From NCBI GenBank assembly GCA_016710595.1, contig JADJVM010000008.1, forward strand, positions 1,116,001-1,180,000: DNA of 64,000 nucleotides, read 5' to 3'. This document shows positions 1 to 9,295 of this stretch, piece after piece (positions within the stretch are counted from its first letter, which is position 1; each line of letters begins with the position of its first letter). The translations under genes and the position numbers were made by a program. The notes below the pieces were generated by a model, which worked only from the letters and a program-made list of their open reading frames with translations, ran no database searches and was not told where the DNA came from. Origin of the DNA: Niastella sp. Its GTDB lineage: Bacteria; Bacteroidota; Bacteroidia; Chitinophagales; Chitinophagaceae.

Positions 1-2271
1 TGCATCTGTTGCTTTTTCATCAACCCATACTTTTCCATTTTGTTCATCAAAAAACAATCTCCATAATTTTCTTAAAAAACGATGTACGCCTTCTATTCCT
101 TTGGTGTCCCAGGGTTTGCTTTGCTCTACCGGCCCCAAAAACATTTCATACATCCTAAAAGTATCAGCACCATATTTATCACAAAGTTCATCGGGGTTTA
201 CGGTATTATACTTACTCTTCGACATTTTTTCTACTTCTATACCACAGATATATTTACCATCTTCCAAAATAAATTCGGCATCGGCAAATTCTCCATTCCT
301 ACATTTTTTAAATTCATCAATATCAAGTTCTACTCCATCCACAATATTTACATCTACATGTAATGGAACGCATGAATAATTTGATCTTAATCCTGCCGAT
401 ACAAATTTATTTTCTCCATTTACCCGATATACAAAACGGCTACTACCCTGTATCATCCCCTGGTTCACTAATTTTTTATAAGGTTCATCAAAACCAATCA
501 GGTCCAGGTCGTACATCACTTTCGTCCACATACGGCTGTACAACAAATGGCCTACCGCATGTTCTGTTCCGCCTACATATACATCTACCTGGTTCCAGTA
601 ATCACTACTTTGCCGATCACAAAATTCATTTGTATTGTGCGGATCCATATAGCGTAAAAAGTACCAGCTACTTCCTGCATAACCCGGCATGGTACTGGTT
701 TCCATGTGCTTTTCTACCCATTCCTGGATATTGGCAAGTGGCCCTTCCCCTTCGGGGCCGGGGCCATATTTTTCTACATGTGGTAAGGTAACCGGCAGTT
801 CATTTTCAGGCAGGGCAATGGGAACCCCATCAATCCATTTTATAGGAAATGGTTCTCCCCAATAACGCTGACGGCTAAAGCCTGCATCACGCATCTTATA
901 ATTTATTTTCTTTTTACCAATGCCGGCTTCTTCTATCGTTTTTATTGCAACAGGAATCGCATCCTTCATAACCATACCATTTAAAAAATTGCTGTTTTCT
1001 AAAATAGCTTCTTTTGTATCATTGGCTTCTTTTCCATTAAAAGCACTGCCAATAATATTTGTAATTGGAATATTAAAATGAGTTGCAAAATCAAAGTCAC
1101 GCTGATCGCCACAGGGAACGGCCATGATAGCGCCCGTGCCATAGCCTGCCAGCACATATTCTGCGATATAAATAGGGATGGGCGTTTTTGAAAAAGGATT
1201 TATAGCATAAGCGCCTGTAAAGCAACCCGTAACTTGTTTTACTTCTGTCATCCGCTCCCGGTCGCTCCTGCTTTTTACATATTCTAAATATGCATCTATC
1301 TTTTCTTTTTCTTGTGCAGTGGTAATTTCATTTACCAGTTCATGCTCAGGAGCCAATACCATAAAGTCAACCCCAAAAATGGTATCAGGTCGGGTTGTAT
1401 ATACTTTTACATTTTTATGATGGCCCTGTATTTCAAAATCTATTTCGGCGCCCTCGCTTTTACCAATCCAGTTGCGTTGCATATCCTTCATTGCTTCGCT
1501 AAAATTCACCGCATCTAACCCCTGCAATAAGCGGTCGGCATAGGCTGTAATACGCAAATACCATTGCCGCATTTTTTTCTTTATTACGGGGTGGCCGCCC
1601 CGTTCACTTAATCCATTCACCACTTCGTCATTAGCCAACACGGTACCCAATGCTTCACACCAGTTTACTTCTCCATACGCACTGTAAGCCAGCCTGCGCT
1701 TCATCAACCAATCTGATTTCTCTTTTTCACTAAATGCATTCCATTCTTCGGCAGTAAAATGAACGGTTCCCTGTGTTTCATACTTTGCAATTAAATCTGC
1801 AATGGGCCTGGCTTTTTGCCGGGTATTGCAGAAATAACTATTATACAATTTTAAAAAAAGCCATTGCGTCCATTTATAATACGATGGGTCGCTGGTTTGT
1901 ACTTCACGGCTCCAATCATAACAGAAACCAATTTTATCTAATTGCTTTTTAAAAGTGGCGATATTTTTTTTGGTGGTATCTGCCGGGTGTTGCCCGGTTT
2001 CAATGGCATATTGCTCTGCCGGTAATCCAAAACTATCAAAGCCCATCGGATGAAGCACATTAAAACCTTTTAAACGCTTATACCGGCTGTAAATATCACT
2101 GGCAATATAGCCCAGCGGGTGCCCCACATGTAAGCCCGAACCACTTGGGTAAGGGAACATATCCAATACATAACATTTCGGCAAGCTGCTGTTATTACTC
2201 ACTTTATACAGTTCATTCGTTTTCCATTCTTCTTGCCAGCGTTTTTCTATTTCCTTAAAATTATATTCCAT
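1..2271 (-). CDS. leuS: Leucyl-tRNA synthetase, C-terminus cut by window edge
   Basis: Class I aminoacyl-tRNA synthetase that charges tRNA-Leu in the cytoplasm. My reverse-strand translation runs open from the ATG at 2271 to the window edge (757 residues), so roughly the last 150-200 residues (anticodon-binding end) lie outside. The N-terminus carries the HIGH-type signature (SGLHVGHPLGY, about residue 45-55), followed by the GFDSFGLPAEQYA block. A CP1 editing region with TTRPDTIFGVDFMVLAPEHE sits mid-protein, and KMSKSKYNTVNPDE (about 195-240) is the second catalytic loop. The start is fixed by an in-frame stop upstream and by the family's usual MEYNF-type N-terminus. A short upstream ORF ends 3 nt before it. 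Identification is secure. Confidence 0.97.
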   Translation of the reverse strand, partial: MEYNFKEIEKRWQEEWKTNELYKVSNNSSLPKCYVLDMFPYPSGSGLHVGHPLGYIASDIYSRYKRLKGFNVLHPMGFDSFGLPAEQYAIETGQHPADTTKKNIATFKKQLDKIGFCYDWSREVQTSDPSYYKWTQWLFLKLYNSYFCNTRQKARPIADLIAKYETQGTVHFTAEEWNAFSEKEKSDWLMKRRLAYSAYGEVNWCEALGTVLANDEVVNGLSERGGHPVIKKKMRQWYLRITAYADRLLQGLDAVNFSEAMKDMQRNWIGKSEGAEIDFEIQGHHKNVKVYTTRPDTIFGVDFMVLAPEHELVNEITTAQEKEKIDAYLEYVKSRSDRERMTEVKQVTGCFTGAYAINPFSKTPIPIYIAEYVLAGYGTGAIMAVPCGDQRDFDFATHFNIPITNIIGSAFNGKEANDTKEAILENSNFLNGMVMKDAIPVAIKTIEEAGIGKKKINYKMRDAGFSRQRYWGEPFPIKWIDGVPIALPENELPVTLPHVEKYGPGPEGEGPLANIQEWVEKHMETSTMPGYAGSSWYFLRYMDPHNTNEFCDRQSSDYWNQVDVYVGGTEHAVGHLLYSRMWTKVMYDLDLIGFDEPYKKLVNQGMIQGSSRFVYRVNGENKFVSAGLRSNYSCVPLHVDVNIVDGVELDIDEFKKCRNGEFADAEFILEDGKYICGIEVEKMSKSKYNTVNPDELCDKYGADTFRMYEMFLGPVEQSKPWDTKGIEGVHRFLRKLWRLFFDEQNGKVWVDEKATDA

Positions 2272-2274
2272 CAG

Positions 2275-2322
2275 TTAACTTTCTTTTTTATGATACCATC
2301 TGCCTGCAAAGCCCGGCTTCAT
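2275..2322 (-). CDS. Possible 15-residue upstream ORF of leuS
   Basis: A small ORF encoding MKPGFAGRWYHKKES ends with TAA three bases before the leuS ATG. It lies in the probable leuS leader. A TAnnTTTG-like element (TATTTTTG on the minus strand, 2359-2366) is placed to start a transcript of about 80 nt upstream of leuS. The peptide has no leucine codons, so classical leucine attenuation is not indicated; translational coupling or chance are both possible. No homology is claimed. Confidence 0.25.
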   Translation of the reverse strand: MKPGFAGRWYHKKES

Positions 2323-2612
2323 GGGTGTCACTCCCTTGTACGGCGGTACAATATGCAGCAAAAATATTTTATTCCTGCAGCTTTATTTTTCCCTTATCAT
2401 TAAAATGAAAAACAATTTAACATTTCAATAAGCAGCAGGTATGCAAGATTAAAAATAAATTTGACGGATATTCATTTTGCAGGCAGCAAAAATAAAGTAA
2501 ACCATGCAAAAACCTTTATTTTTGCCCGGTTTCACCCCGGGGTGTAATTTTTTTTTAAGAACCTGTTGTAAAAAAATAGTTTCTCATCAATAAATCCTAA
2601 AACAACCAATTC
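2323..2612. other. Divergent intergenic region between leuS and ftsX
   Basis: No gene is seen here. It contains a short inverted repeat TTGTAC-ggcg-GTACAA next to the leuS leader and a minus-strand TATTTTTG (2359-2366), a candidate leuS -7 box without a clear -33 partner. On the plus strand TATTTTTG occurs at 2517-2524. It is followed by a small GC stem (CCCGG 2525-2529 with CCGGG 2537-2541) and, six bases later, a run of nine T (2548-2556). The stem-to-T spacing is poor for an intrinsic terminator, so its role in the ftsX leader is uncertain. Confidence 0.4.
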
Positions 2613-3494
2613 ATGGCGCAGTTTGGAAAACTCTCTTCTAGCTCAAAAGGTAAACCCAGTTATGTATATGCCATTATAGGTGTATCATTGGTACTTTTTT
2701 TATTTGGTATTGTAGGCTGGTTTTTTTTAAACCTCCGCAAAACCGGCGATTATTTTAAAGAAAGCATCCAGGTTCATACTTACCTAAACAGGGATGTAAA
2801 GAAAAACAGGATAGATAGCCTCACACAATATATCAGCTCTCTTCCGTATGCTAACCGGGTAGAATATGTAACCAAGGAAAAAGCAATGGAAAAATGGAAT
2901 AAAGAAAATGACACTACCTGGAAGCAGTTCTTAGACAATAACCCACTACCCGAAAGCGTGGATTTTTATGTAAAAGCTGATTATGTAGAAAAAGACAGCC
3001 TGGACCAGTTGGCTACCAACTTGCAGGCTGCTTATCCCGGCGTAATCTCCGAGTTTCAATTTCCGGCAGAAACAGTGAGCAAAGTGAGTAAATTTGTAAA
3101 AACAGCAGCCGTTATATTTCTTATTGCTGCCATATTACTTACTATTTTAGTTGTAATTTCTATTGATAATACCATCAGGCTCGCCATGTACAGCAACCGG
3201 TTTTTAATAAAAACAATGCAGATGGTAGGCGCCACCCGCAGTTTTATTTCCAAACCACTCAATCAGCGGGCTGTAATTAACGGCCTCATAGCCGCAGCAA
3301 TTGCTATTGTTGCCCTTTGGGGTTCTGTAATTCTGATTGAAAAATTAATCCCGGATTTTAAGTTGCTACATGATAATAAAGGGTTATTAATGCTGTTCTT
3401 ACTCATCATCATCCTGGGCATTACCATTACCCTTATTAGCACGCACCGGTCGGTTATAAAATACCTTCGTATGAAGTTAGACGACCTGTATTGA
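2613..3494 (+). CDS. ftsX: Cell division protein FtsX
   Basis: Integral membrane, permease-like partner of the ATPase FtsE. The FtsEX complex acts at the division site and activates peptidoglycan hydrolases from across the inner membrane. The 293-residue protein has a transmembrane segment at about 20-42, an extracytoplasmic domain (about 50-165) of FtsX type, and three more membrane helices in the C-terminal half, with the polar MVGATRSFISKP loop typical of the FtsX permease domain. ftsE is not adjacent in this window. The next gene, of DUF3098 type, follows after 29 bp, a common Bacteroidota neighbour. Confidence 0.92.
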   Translation: MAQFGKLSSSSKGKPSYVYAIIGVSLVLFLFGIVGWFFLNLRKTGDYFKESIQVHTYLNRDVKKNRIDSLTQYISSLPYANRVEYVTKEKAMEKWNKENDTTWKQFLDNNPLPESVDFYVKADYVEKDSLDQLATNLQAAYPGVISEFQFPAETVSKVSKFVKTAAVIFLIAAILLTILVVISIDNTIRLAMYSNRFLIKTMQMVGATRSFISKPLNQRAVINGLIAAAIAIVALWGSVILIEKLIPDFKLLHDNKGLLMLFLLIIILGITITLISTHRSVIKYLRMKLDDLY

Positions 3495-3523
3495 TTTTTG
3501 TATATTGCAAACCAATTTATTTT

Positions 3524-3787
3524 ATGTCAACAAATAAAAATACACCCAAACACCCGAATGAGAATATTCGGCTTTTTGAAAAGGATAATTATAAATGGAT
3601 GCTCATAGGCCTGGCGATACTGGCATTGGGTTTCTTCTTAATGAGTGGTGGCAAAAGTGCAGACCCAAAAGTATTTACAGATGACAGTGTGTACAGCCCC
3701 ATCCGCATTACGGTAGCGCCATTATTAATTATCATCGGTTTCATTATTGAGATTTATGCCATCATGAAAAAAAGAAAAGAATCTTGA
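3524..3787 (+). CDS. DUF3098-type small membrane protein
   Basis: An 87-residue protein of unknown function with two transmembrane helices (about 27-45 and 62-80) around a short extracytoplasmic loop containing SGGKSADPKVFTDDSVYSPI, and a basic C-terminus (MKKRKES). This pattern matches the Bacteroidota DUF3098 family, usually found beside ftsX. An ATG at 3524 (MSTNKNT) is preferred over the longer open frame, which would overlap ftsX. It is probably cotranscribed with ftsX and followed by a terminator hairpin. Confidence 0.8.
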   Translation: MSTNKNTPKHPNENIRLFEKDNYKWMLIGLAILALGFFLMSGGKSADPKVFTDDSVYSPIRITVAPLLIIIGFIIEIYAIMKKRKES

Positions 3788-3811
3788 TTTTTTTTTGATT
3801 ATTTTATAACT

Positions 3812-3860
3812 GCCGGCCACACACCTGGATCATCTCCAGTAAATGGGCCGGCTTTTATTT
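3812..3860 (+). terminator. Intrinsic terminator after ftsX-DUF3098
   Basis: Perfect 7-bp outer stem GCCGGCC (3812-3818) with GGCCGGC (3846-3852), an inner CTGG/CCAG stem, then TTTTATTT. It lies 25 bp after the DUF3098 stop and just before uppP, so it should separate the two transcription units. Confidence 0.75.
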
Positions 3861-3873
3861 GTAAAAACCAGCT

Positions 3874-4668
3874 ATGGATTATATACAAAGTATCATTATC
3901 GCCGTGGTAGAAGGCCTTACTGAATTCATTCCCATTTCCAGTACCGGCCACATGATTATTGCAGAAAAAATGTTGAATGTACCCGATAATGATTTTACAA
4001 AAATGTTTACGGTTGCCATCCAGTTAGGCGCTATCCTGGCGGTGGTAGTATTATATTATAAGAAATTTTTCAACTTTAAAAACCTTTCCTTCTATTACAA
4101 ACTCATTATTGGGGTAATACCTGCCCTGGCATTGGGGTTCCTGCTTGCCGATAAAATAGATGAACTGCTGGAGAGCACCACAACCGTTGCCGTTGCATTA
4201 TTGCTTGGTGGCGTTGTATTATTGTTTATAGATAATTTTTTCAAAAACCCAAAAGTACATGATGAAAAAGAGATTGGTTTTGGTAAATCCTTTATCATTG
4301 GTATTTGGCAATGCCTGGCCATGGTACCGGGGGTAAGCCGCAGTGCTGCTTCTATTATTGGAGGTATGCAACAAAAACTCAGCCGCCATGCAGCAGCAGA
4401 ATTTTCTTTTTTCCTGGCAGTGCCCACCATGCTGGCAGCTACGGGTTATAAGCTTTTAAAATATTATAAAACATCCGGTGGGTTTAGCAGTGAAGAAATA
4501 AAATTATTGGCGCTGGGTAACCTGGTGGCCTTTTTGGTAGCGCTTTTAGCCATTAAATTTTTTATAAGCTTTTTACAAAAACATGGGTTCCGTGTTTGGG
4601 GAATTTATAGAATTATTTTAGGCGTTGTATTACTTATACTTTTACAAAAAGGAATCATTGCCCGTTAA
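3874..4668 (+). CDS. uppP: Undecaprenyl-diphosphatase UppP (BacA)
   Basis: Membrane phosphatase that dephosphorylates undecaprenyl pyrophosphate so the lipid carrier can be reused in peptidoglycan synthesis. Overproduction in other bacteria gives bacitracin resistance. The 264-residue, multi-helix protein has both family signatures: EGLTEFIPISSTGHM at about residue 13-27 (catalytic Glu/His region) and PGVSRSAASIIGG at about 153-165 (catalytic Arg/Ser). Length matches the family. The start is just after the preceding terminator, so a short leader or read-through is expected. Confidence 0.96.
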   Translation: MDYIQSIIIAVVEGLTEFIPISSTGHMIIAEKMLNVPDNDFTKMFTVAIQLGAILAVVVLYYKKFFNFKNLSFYYKLIIGVIPALALGFLLADKIDELLESTTTVAVALLLGGVVLLFIDNFFKNPKVHDEKEIGFGKSFIIGIWQCLAMVPGVSRSAASIIGGMQQKLSRHAAAEFSFFLAVPTMLAATGYKLLKYYKTSGGFSSEEIKLLALGNLVAFLVALLAIKFFISFLQKHGFRVWGIYRIILGVVLLILLQKGIIAR

Positions 4669-4718
4669 TTCATACCCATTTTAGAAGTATATTACGTTCT
4701 TTAACCTAACATTATTGC

Positions 4719-6032
4719 ATGCAAACGGCATCCAAAAAAGTGATCAATGGTTGGGCCATGTACGATTGGGCCAACTCGGTGTACAACTTAGTAATCACTA
4801 CCACTTTTTTCCCGGTATATTATACAGAAATGACCCGGGGAGAGCCTTTTAATGAAAGTGTTCGTTTTTTAGGGCGTACATATGTAAACACAGCGCTCTA
4901 TAATTATGCCCTGGCATTCACATATATTTTAGTGGCGCTCACCCTTCCCATTTTATCTTCTATTGCTGATTATAAGGGCAGCAAAAAGAAGTTTATGCAA
5001 GTGTTTTGTTTCATTGGCGCCTTGGGCTGTAGCAGCCTGTACTTTTTTGATGAAAAACATTTTGATACCGGCATTTTTAGTATGATGATTGCCGCTTATG
5101 GCTTTTATGCCAGCCTGGTTTTTTATAATTCTTACCTGCCCGAAATTGCAGCGCCAAAAGATCGTGACCGCATTAGTGCAAGAGGATTTTCATTTGGATA
5201 TATTGGAAGTGTGATCATGCAAATCATTGGGTTTTTGTTGGTTGTTTTTTGGAATAAGATACCCTTCCTGCAAAATGAAGCACATGCGGTAAGGTTTACA
5301 TTTTTATTGGTGGGTATCTGGTGGTTTGGTTTTGCACAAATTCCATTTGCACGGTTACCGCATGGAATTGCATCGGCCAATGGAAATATTAAGAATGTAT
5401 TTACATCGGGTTTCCTGGAACTTAAAAAAGTTTTCAATGAATTTAGAAAGATCCCGGTGATGAAACGGTTTTTATTGGCATTCTTTTTTTACAATATGGG
5501 TGTACAAACCATTATGCTGGTAGCTTCTAATTTTGGGAGTAAGGTATTGCATCTCCCAAAAGACAAACTTATCATTACAGTAGTATTAATACAGTTGGTG
5601 GCTATTGCAGGAGCCTGGGGTATGAGCAGGCTCTCTATGAAGTTCGGCAACTTTCCGGTATTGATTGGTGTAGTAAGTTTTTGGATGCTGCTTTGCTTTT
5701 TTGGCTATATGATGCAAACTGAATATCAATTTTATGCATTGGCCATGGCAGTGGGCCTCGTAATGGGCGGCATTCAATCGCTGAGCCGTTCTACCTATGC
5801 TAAATTGATGCCTGTAACAAAGGATACAGCTTCTTACTTTAGTTTTTATGATGTTACAGAAAAAATTGCAATTGCACTCGGCTTATTATCTTTTGCGTAT
5901 ATTGAAGAAAAAACAGTGGGTGCCGGCGGAATGCGTAATTCTGTTTTAGCGCTGGTAGTATTTTTTGCAATTGGTTTGCTATTTTTATTTTATGCAAAAG
6001 CGGCGCCCAATAAACCCACAGAAATTAATTAG
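4719..6032 (+). CDS. MFS transporter, UMF1 / Atg22-like family
   Basis: A 437-residue polytopic membrane protein with about twelve hydrophobic segments. The N-terminal INGWAMYDWANSVYNLVITT motif and the later RISARGFSFGYIGS loop are characteristic of Atg22-like MFS proteins (UMF1 family). In yeast Atg22 exports amino acids from the vacuole. In bacteria the substrate is usually unknown, and an amino acid or drug-like substrate cannot be told from sequence. It is two bases upstream of the MBL hydrolase gene, so the two are probably cotranscribed. Confidence 0.88.
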   Translation: MQTASKKVINGWAMYDWANSVYNLVITTTFFPVYYTEMTRGEPFNESVRFLGRTYVNTALYNYALAFTYILVALTLPILSSIADYKGSKKKFMQVFCFIGALGCSSLYFFDEKHFDTGIFSMMIAAYGFYASLVFYNSYLPEIAAPKDRDRISARGFSFGYIGSVIMQIIGFLLVVFWNKIPFLQNEAHAVRFTFLLVGIWWFGFAQIPFARLPHGIASANGNIKNVFTSGFLELKKVFNEFRKIPVMKRFLLAFFFYNMGVQTIMLVASNFGSKVLHLPKDKLIITVVLIQLVAIAGAWGMSRLSMKFGNFPVLIGVVSFWMLLCFFGYMMQTEYQFYALAMAVGLVMGGIQSLSRSTYAKLMPVTKDTASYFSFYDVTEKIAIALGLLSFAYIEEKTVGAGGMRNSVLALVVFFAIGLLFLFYAKAAPNKPTEIN

Positions 6033-6034
6033 TT

Positions 6035-6871
6035 ATGCAATTACATACCATCAACACCGGGTATTTTAAATTAGATGGTGGTGCTATGTTCGGCGTAGTA
6101 CCAAAGACCATTTGGAGCAAAATAAATACTCCCGATGAGAATAATATGTGCAACTGGGCCATGCGCTGCCTCCTTATTGAAGATGGCAACCGGCTGGTAT
6201 TAGTAGATAATGGCATTGGCAATAAACAAGATGATAAATTTTTCAGCCATTATTATTTACATGGTGATGATTCCCTGGATTCATCATTAAAAGCAAAGGG
6301 TTTTCATAAAGACGATATTACGGATGTGATTTTAACGCATTTGCATTTTGATCATTGTGGTGGCAGTATTGTAAGAGCTGCTGATAAACTGGTACCTGCC
6401 TTTAAAAACGCTACTTACTGGAGTAATGCCCGGCATTGGAAATGGGCCACCGAACCCAATGCAAGGGAAAAAGCTTCTTTCTTAAAAGAAAATATTATAC
6501 CTATCCGGGAAAGTGGGCAATTGAAATTTACTGATGATGAGGGGCAGGATTTTCCAGACGGCATTGCTATACGGCAGGTATTTGGCCATACCGAAGCCAT
6601 GATGCTGCCACAAATGAGCTACAAAGGAAAAACAATATTATATGTGGCAGACCTATTGCCTTCTGCCGGCCATATACCGATCCCTTATGTAATGGCTTAC
6701 GATATGTTTCCACTTACTACATTAAATGAAAAAAAATCATTCTTAACAGAAGCGGTTACCAATGACTATATTTTATTTTTTGAGCATGACCCCATCATTG
6801 AATGTGCTACATTACAGCAAACCGAAAAAGGCATCCGGTTAAAAGAAAGCTTCAACCTGGATGAAATATAA
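6035..6871 (+). CDS. MBL-fold metallo-hydrolase
   Basis: A 278-residue metallo-beta-lactamase-fold hydrolase. The zinc motif HLHFDHCGG is near residue 106, with further ligands in GHTEAM (about 185), ADLLPS (about 206) and FEHDP (about 249). The overall layout resembles the AHL-lactonase-like branch of MBL proteins, but lactonase activity is not shown by sequence alone. No signal peptide is seen. It starts two bases after the transporter stop, suggesting a functional pair. Confidence 0.85.
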   Translation: MQLHTINTGYFKLDGGAMFGVVPKTIWSKINTPDENNMCNWAMRCLLIEDGNRLVLVDNGIGNKQDDKFFSHYYLHGDDSLDSSLKAKGFHKDDITDVILTHLHFDHCGGSIVRAADKLVPAFKNATYWSNARHWKWATEPNAREKASFLKENIIPIRESGQLKFTDDEGQDFPDGIAIRQVFGHTEAMMLPQMSYKGKTILYVADLLPSAGHIPIPYVMAYDMFPLTTLNEKKSFLTEAVTNDYILFFEHDPIIECATLQQTEKGIRLKESFNLDEI

Positions 6872-6900
6872 AAAGACAACCTTTTTAATTCACATATAGG

Positions 6901-7722
6901 CTACCTTAATCGTATTAATGATGTAAGCGGGTACCTAAGATTTTGATAACCGAACATATCTACAATTATTTTACCAACAGATATGGGGCTTTCTACCCTT
7001 AACAGTAAATGATTGGGATCATCACTGATCCAGGCATTCATTTTTTCCCCGCCTTCAAAAATAGTTCCTTTCAATAAAAGTGGTTTTATTTTAATGGCAT
7101 TGAATTTACCATAACGTGTTTTAACTTTTTCCTTTCCCATATAGCGTACGTACATGTGAAAGATCTCATCATCTAAAAACATATCAAAAGGGATTTTATC
7201 TCCCGGTTTATATTTGCTAAAATCAATATTGCGTACATAATATACCGCACTTACCACATCCTGCATACATGGGGTAATTTTATAAACGCCTTTTGTAGTA
7301 GTGGCTGTATTGGCTTCCTGGTTAAAGCTTATGTTATTATAAATCTTATGCCCGCCCTCATCTACATTTCTTATAAATTTATAAGGTAACAGTGTATTGG
7401 TATCGGCATAACTTTCGTACCGGTCCCTTACTTTAAAAAAATTATCAAAAAAAGAATAAGTTTTACCTTCTCCTACAAAATGATATACGGGTTTTCCATT
7501 AAACCTTTCTAAGGTAGTTGTAAATGTTGCTTCACCCGCACCGATATACCCTCCAAGGGCATTATAAAACACTTTCATGGTAACTCTTTCGCCAGCTTTA
7601 AATGAAGTATTGCGGATATTACAAAGTATAGGCTGTTCCCCGGCAGGATGATATGCAGGTGTAAAACTAAGTGCCGCTATAATAGCCAGCATTGCGATGG
7701 GTTGAGTAAATATTTTTATCAT
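6901..7722 (-). CDS. DUF3108-type exported protein
   Basis: A 273-residue protein with an N-terminal signal sequence (about 1-23) and a mostly beta C-terminal body. Blocks such as AGERVTMKVFYNALGGYIGAG, YKFIRNVDEGG and DDPNHLLLRVESPISVGKI fit DUF3108, a periplasmic beta-rich family of unknown function in Bacteroidota and Proteobacteria. The gene overlaps the upstream flippase-like gene by four bases (ATGA), so the two are translationally coupled and may act together at the envelope. Confidence 0.8.
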   Translation of the reverse strand: MIKIFTQPIAMLAIIAALSFTPAYHPAGEQPILCNIRNTSFKAGERVTMKVFYNALGGYIGAGEATFTTTLERFNGKPVYHFVGEGKTYSFFDNFFKVRDRYESYADTNTLLPYKFIRNVDEGGHKIYNNISFNQEANTATTTKGVYKITPCMQDVVSAVYYVRNIDFSKYKPGDKIPFDMFLDDEIFHMYVRYMGKEKVKTRYGKFNAIKIKPLLLKGTIFEGGEKMNAWISDDPNHLLLRVESPISVGKIIVDMFGYQNLRYPLTSLIRLR

Positions 7723-8702
7723 TTATCTTTCATAATTTTTAGTCCAAAAATAAGTAAGCTACCAATAATGGCCGGGGTTACCAGGTTTATTAACCAAATA
7801 CCCAGCGAGGCAGCCTGCATACCTGCAATATTATCGCTAAAAAGCTGAAGTATCTGTACACTGGCGGCAGCCCGTAAAGGTAATTCTGTAAAGCCTATTG
7901 AAGGAGCCATTACCATTGCCAGGTAGAAAACACTCAACAACCAAAAACAAGTTATTGCCGGTATCGCTACAAACAAAATTTGCAGCATCAACATATATTG
8001 CAATATAAATACCAGATATCTAAAAAAAGATAAAAACAGGATTCTTAACAATTGTTTTCGCTCAAAATTGGCTAAATGTTCAATATACTTAACAAACTTT
8101 TTTAAAACCCCGGACCTGTAAATCATTTTCACAATAAAGCCAACCCTAAAGTAAAGCAATAGCAAAAGGGTGGTAATACCAATACTAAGATATAAAAATG
8201 TGTTAATAGCAAAAGCAGGAAGTAACTCATAAATTTTTGCATTGTTTGCAGCAAAATATTTTAAATATAGAAGCCCGCAAATACCCATTAGCAGTGTAAC
8301 AAAAAGTTGGCTCATGCTGCCCAGTATATTATGTGCAATTGCTTTTAACCTATTGTGTGGTTTTATATACAATATCCTGCCGCCATATTCCCCCACCCGG
8401 TTTGGTGTAAGCATGGTAACACTACAGCCTGCTAAAACACTTTTAAAAGCAGTAAACCATTTTATTTTTTCAAGGGGAGCTACCAGTATTTGCCATTTTT
8501 TTGCTTCGATGCCCCAGTTCAAAAACATCAGTAGTATAATGAGCCAAAGCATCGGGTTGTGTGCTGCATCTTTTATTTGCTGCCAGCGCATGGGCAAATC
8601 GGGCTTATTGGCAATTTGCCGGTATAAGCTATACATTAATATCACAAACAATAGTGGCCCCAGCCAATAGTTAATTATTATTTTGATATTTTTGTTCAAC
8701 AA
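7719..8702 (-). CDS. Flippase-like / LPG synthase-type membrane protein
   Basis: A 327-residue integral membrane protein with about seven to eight helices, of the UPF0104/AglD family (the flippase-like membrane domain of lysylphosphatidylglycerol synthase). Family markers are the second-helix segment with WGIEAKKWQILV, the TPNRVGEYGGRILYIKP loop at about 100, and FTELPLRAAASVQIL near 270. The soluble lysyl-transferase domain of true MprF is absent, so aminoacyl-phospholipid synthesis is not implied. Lipid or lipid-linked sugar translocation is the likely role. First gene of a two-gene operon with the DUF3108 gene. Confidence 0.82.
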   Translation of the reverse strand: MLNKNIKIIINYWLGPLLFVILMYSLYRQIANKPDLPMRWQQIKDAAHNPMLWLIILLMFLNWGIEAKKWQILVAPLEKIKWFTAFKSVLAGCSVTMLTPNRVGEYGGRILYIKPHNRLKAIAHNILGSMSQLFVTLLMGICGLLYLKYFAANNAKIYELLPAFAINTFLYLSIGITTLLLLLYFRVGFIVKMIYRSGVLKKFVKYIEHLANFERKQLLRILFLSFFRYLVFILQYMLMLQILFVAIPAITCFWLLSVFYLAMVMAPSIGFTELPLRAAASVQILQLFSDNIAGMQAASLGIWLINLVTPAIIGSLLIFGLKIMKDK

Positions 8703-8734
8703 GCTTTTTTAGTTTGGTAAAAATAACTTCCGCG

Positions 8735-9295
8735 GTGCAAAAAACAACAAAAATCATTTTAGGAGTTGATCCCGGTACCCTCATCATGGGTTATGGCCTC
8801 ATAAAACTTACCGGCAAAGAAATGGAATTGATTGATATGGGCGTACTAAAGTTTTCTGCAAAAATGGATACTTATGAACGGTTAAAAAAAATTCATAGTA
8901 AAATTATTGAAATCACATTGCAATACCACCCGGTTTGCTTTGCAATTGAAGCCCCATTTTTTGGTAAGAATGTGCAAAGTATGCTAAAGCTTGGCAGGGC
9001 ACAGGGTGTAGCCATTGCAGCGGCCATGCATGTTGGTTTGGACGTATTTGAATATAGCCCTAAAAAAATAAAACAATCCGTTACCGGAAATGGCAATGCA
9101 GATAAAGAACAAGTGATGAAAATGCTGCAGCAATTGCTTAAATTCAGCCACACTCCTTCTCATTTTGATGCTTCAGATGCTTTGGCAGTAGCTGTTTGCC
9201 ATCATTTCCAGGAATCAGGGCCCTTGGGTTCCACAAAAACAAAACCCAAAGACTGGAAAGAATTTATTACAAAAAATCCGGGCAGGGTCAAATAA
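8735..9295 (+). CDS. ruvC: Holliday junction endonuclease RuvC
   Basis: Endonuclease that resolves four-way DNA junctions with RuvAB during recombination. The four acidic catalytic positions are visible: Asp in LGVDPGT near the N-terminus, Glu in AIEAPFFGKN, and the Asp pair region in HFDASDALAVAVCHH. I chose the GTG at 8735 (MQKTTKIILGVDPG) because RuvC normally begins only a few residues before the DPG motif; a TTG at 8714 in the same frame would add seven residues. No ATG start exists. The 3' end overlaps the convergent HIT gene by eight bases. Confidence 0.94.
   Translation: MQKTTKIILGVDPGTLIMGYGLIKLTGKEMELIDMGVLKFSAKMDTYERLKKIHSKIIEITLQYHPVCFAIEAPFFGKNVQSMLKLGRAQGVAIAAAMHVGLDVFEYSPKKIKQSVTGNGNADKEQVMKMLQQLLKFSHTPSHFDASDALAVAVCHHFQESGPLGSTKTKPKDWKEFITKNPGRVK

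Noticed and set aside
7719..8702. Full MprF lysylphosphatidylglycerol synthase
   Set aside because: Only the flippase-like membrane domain is present; the soluble aminoacyl-transferase domain is absent.
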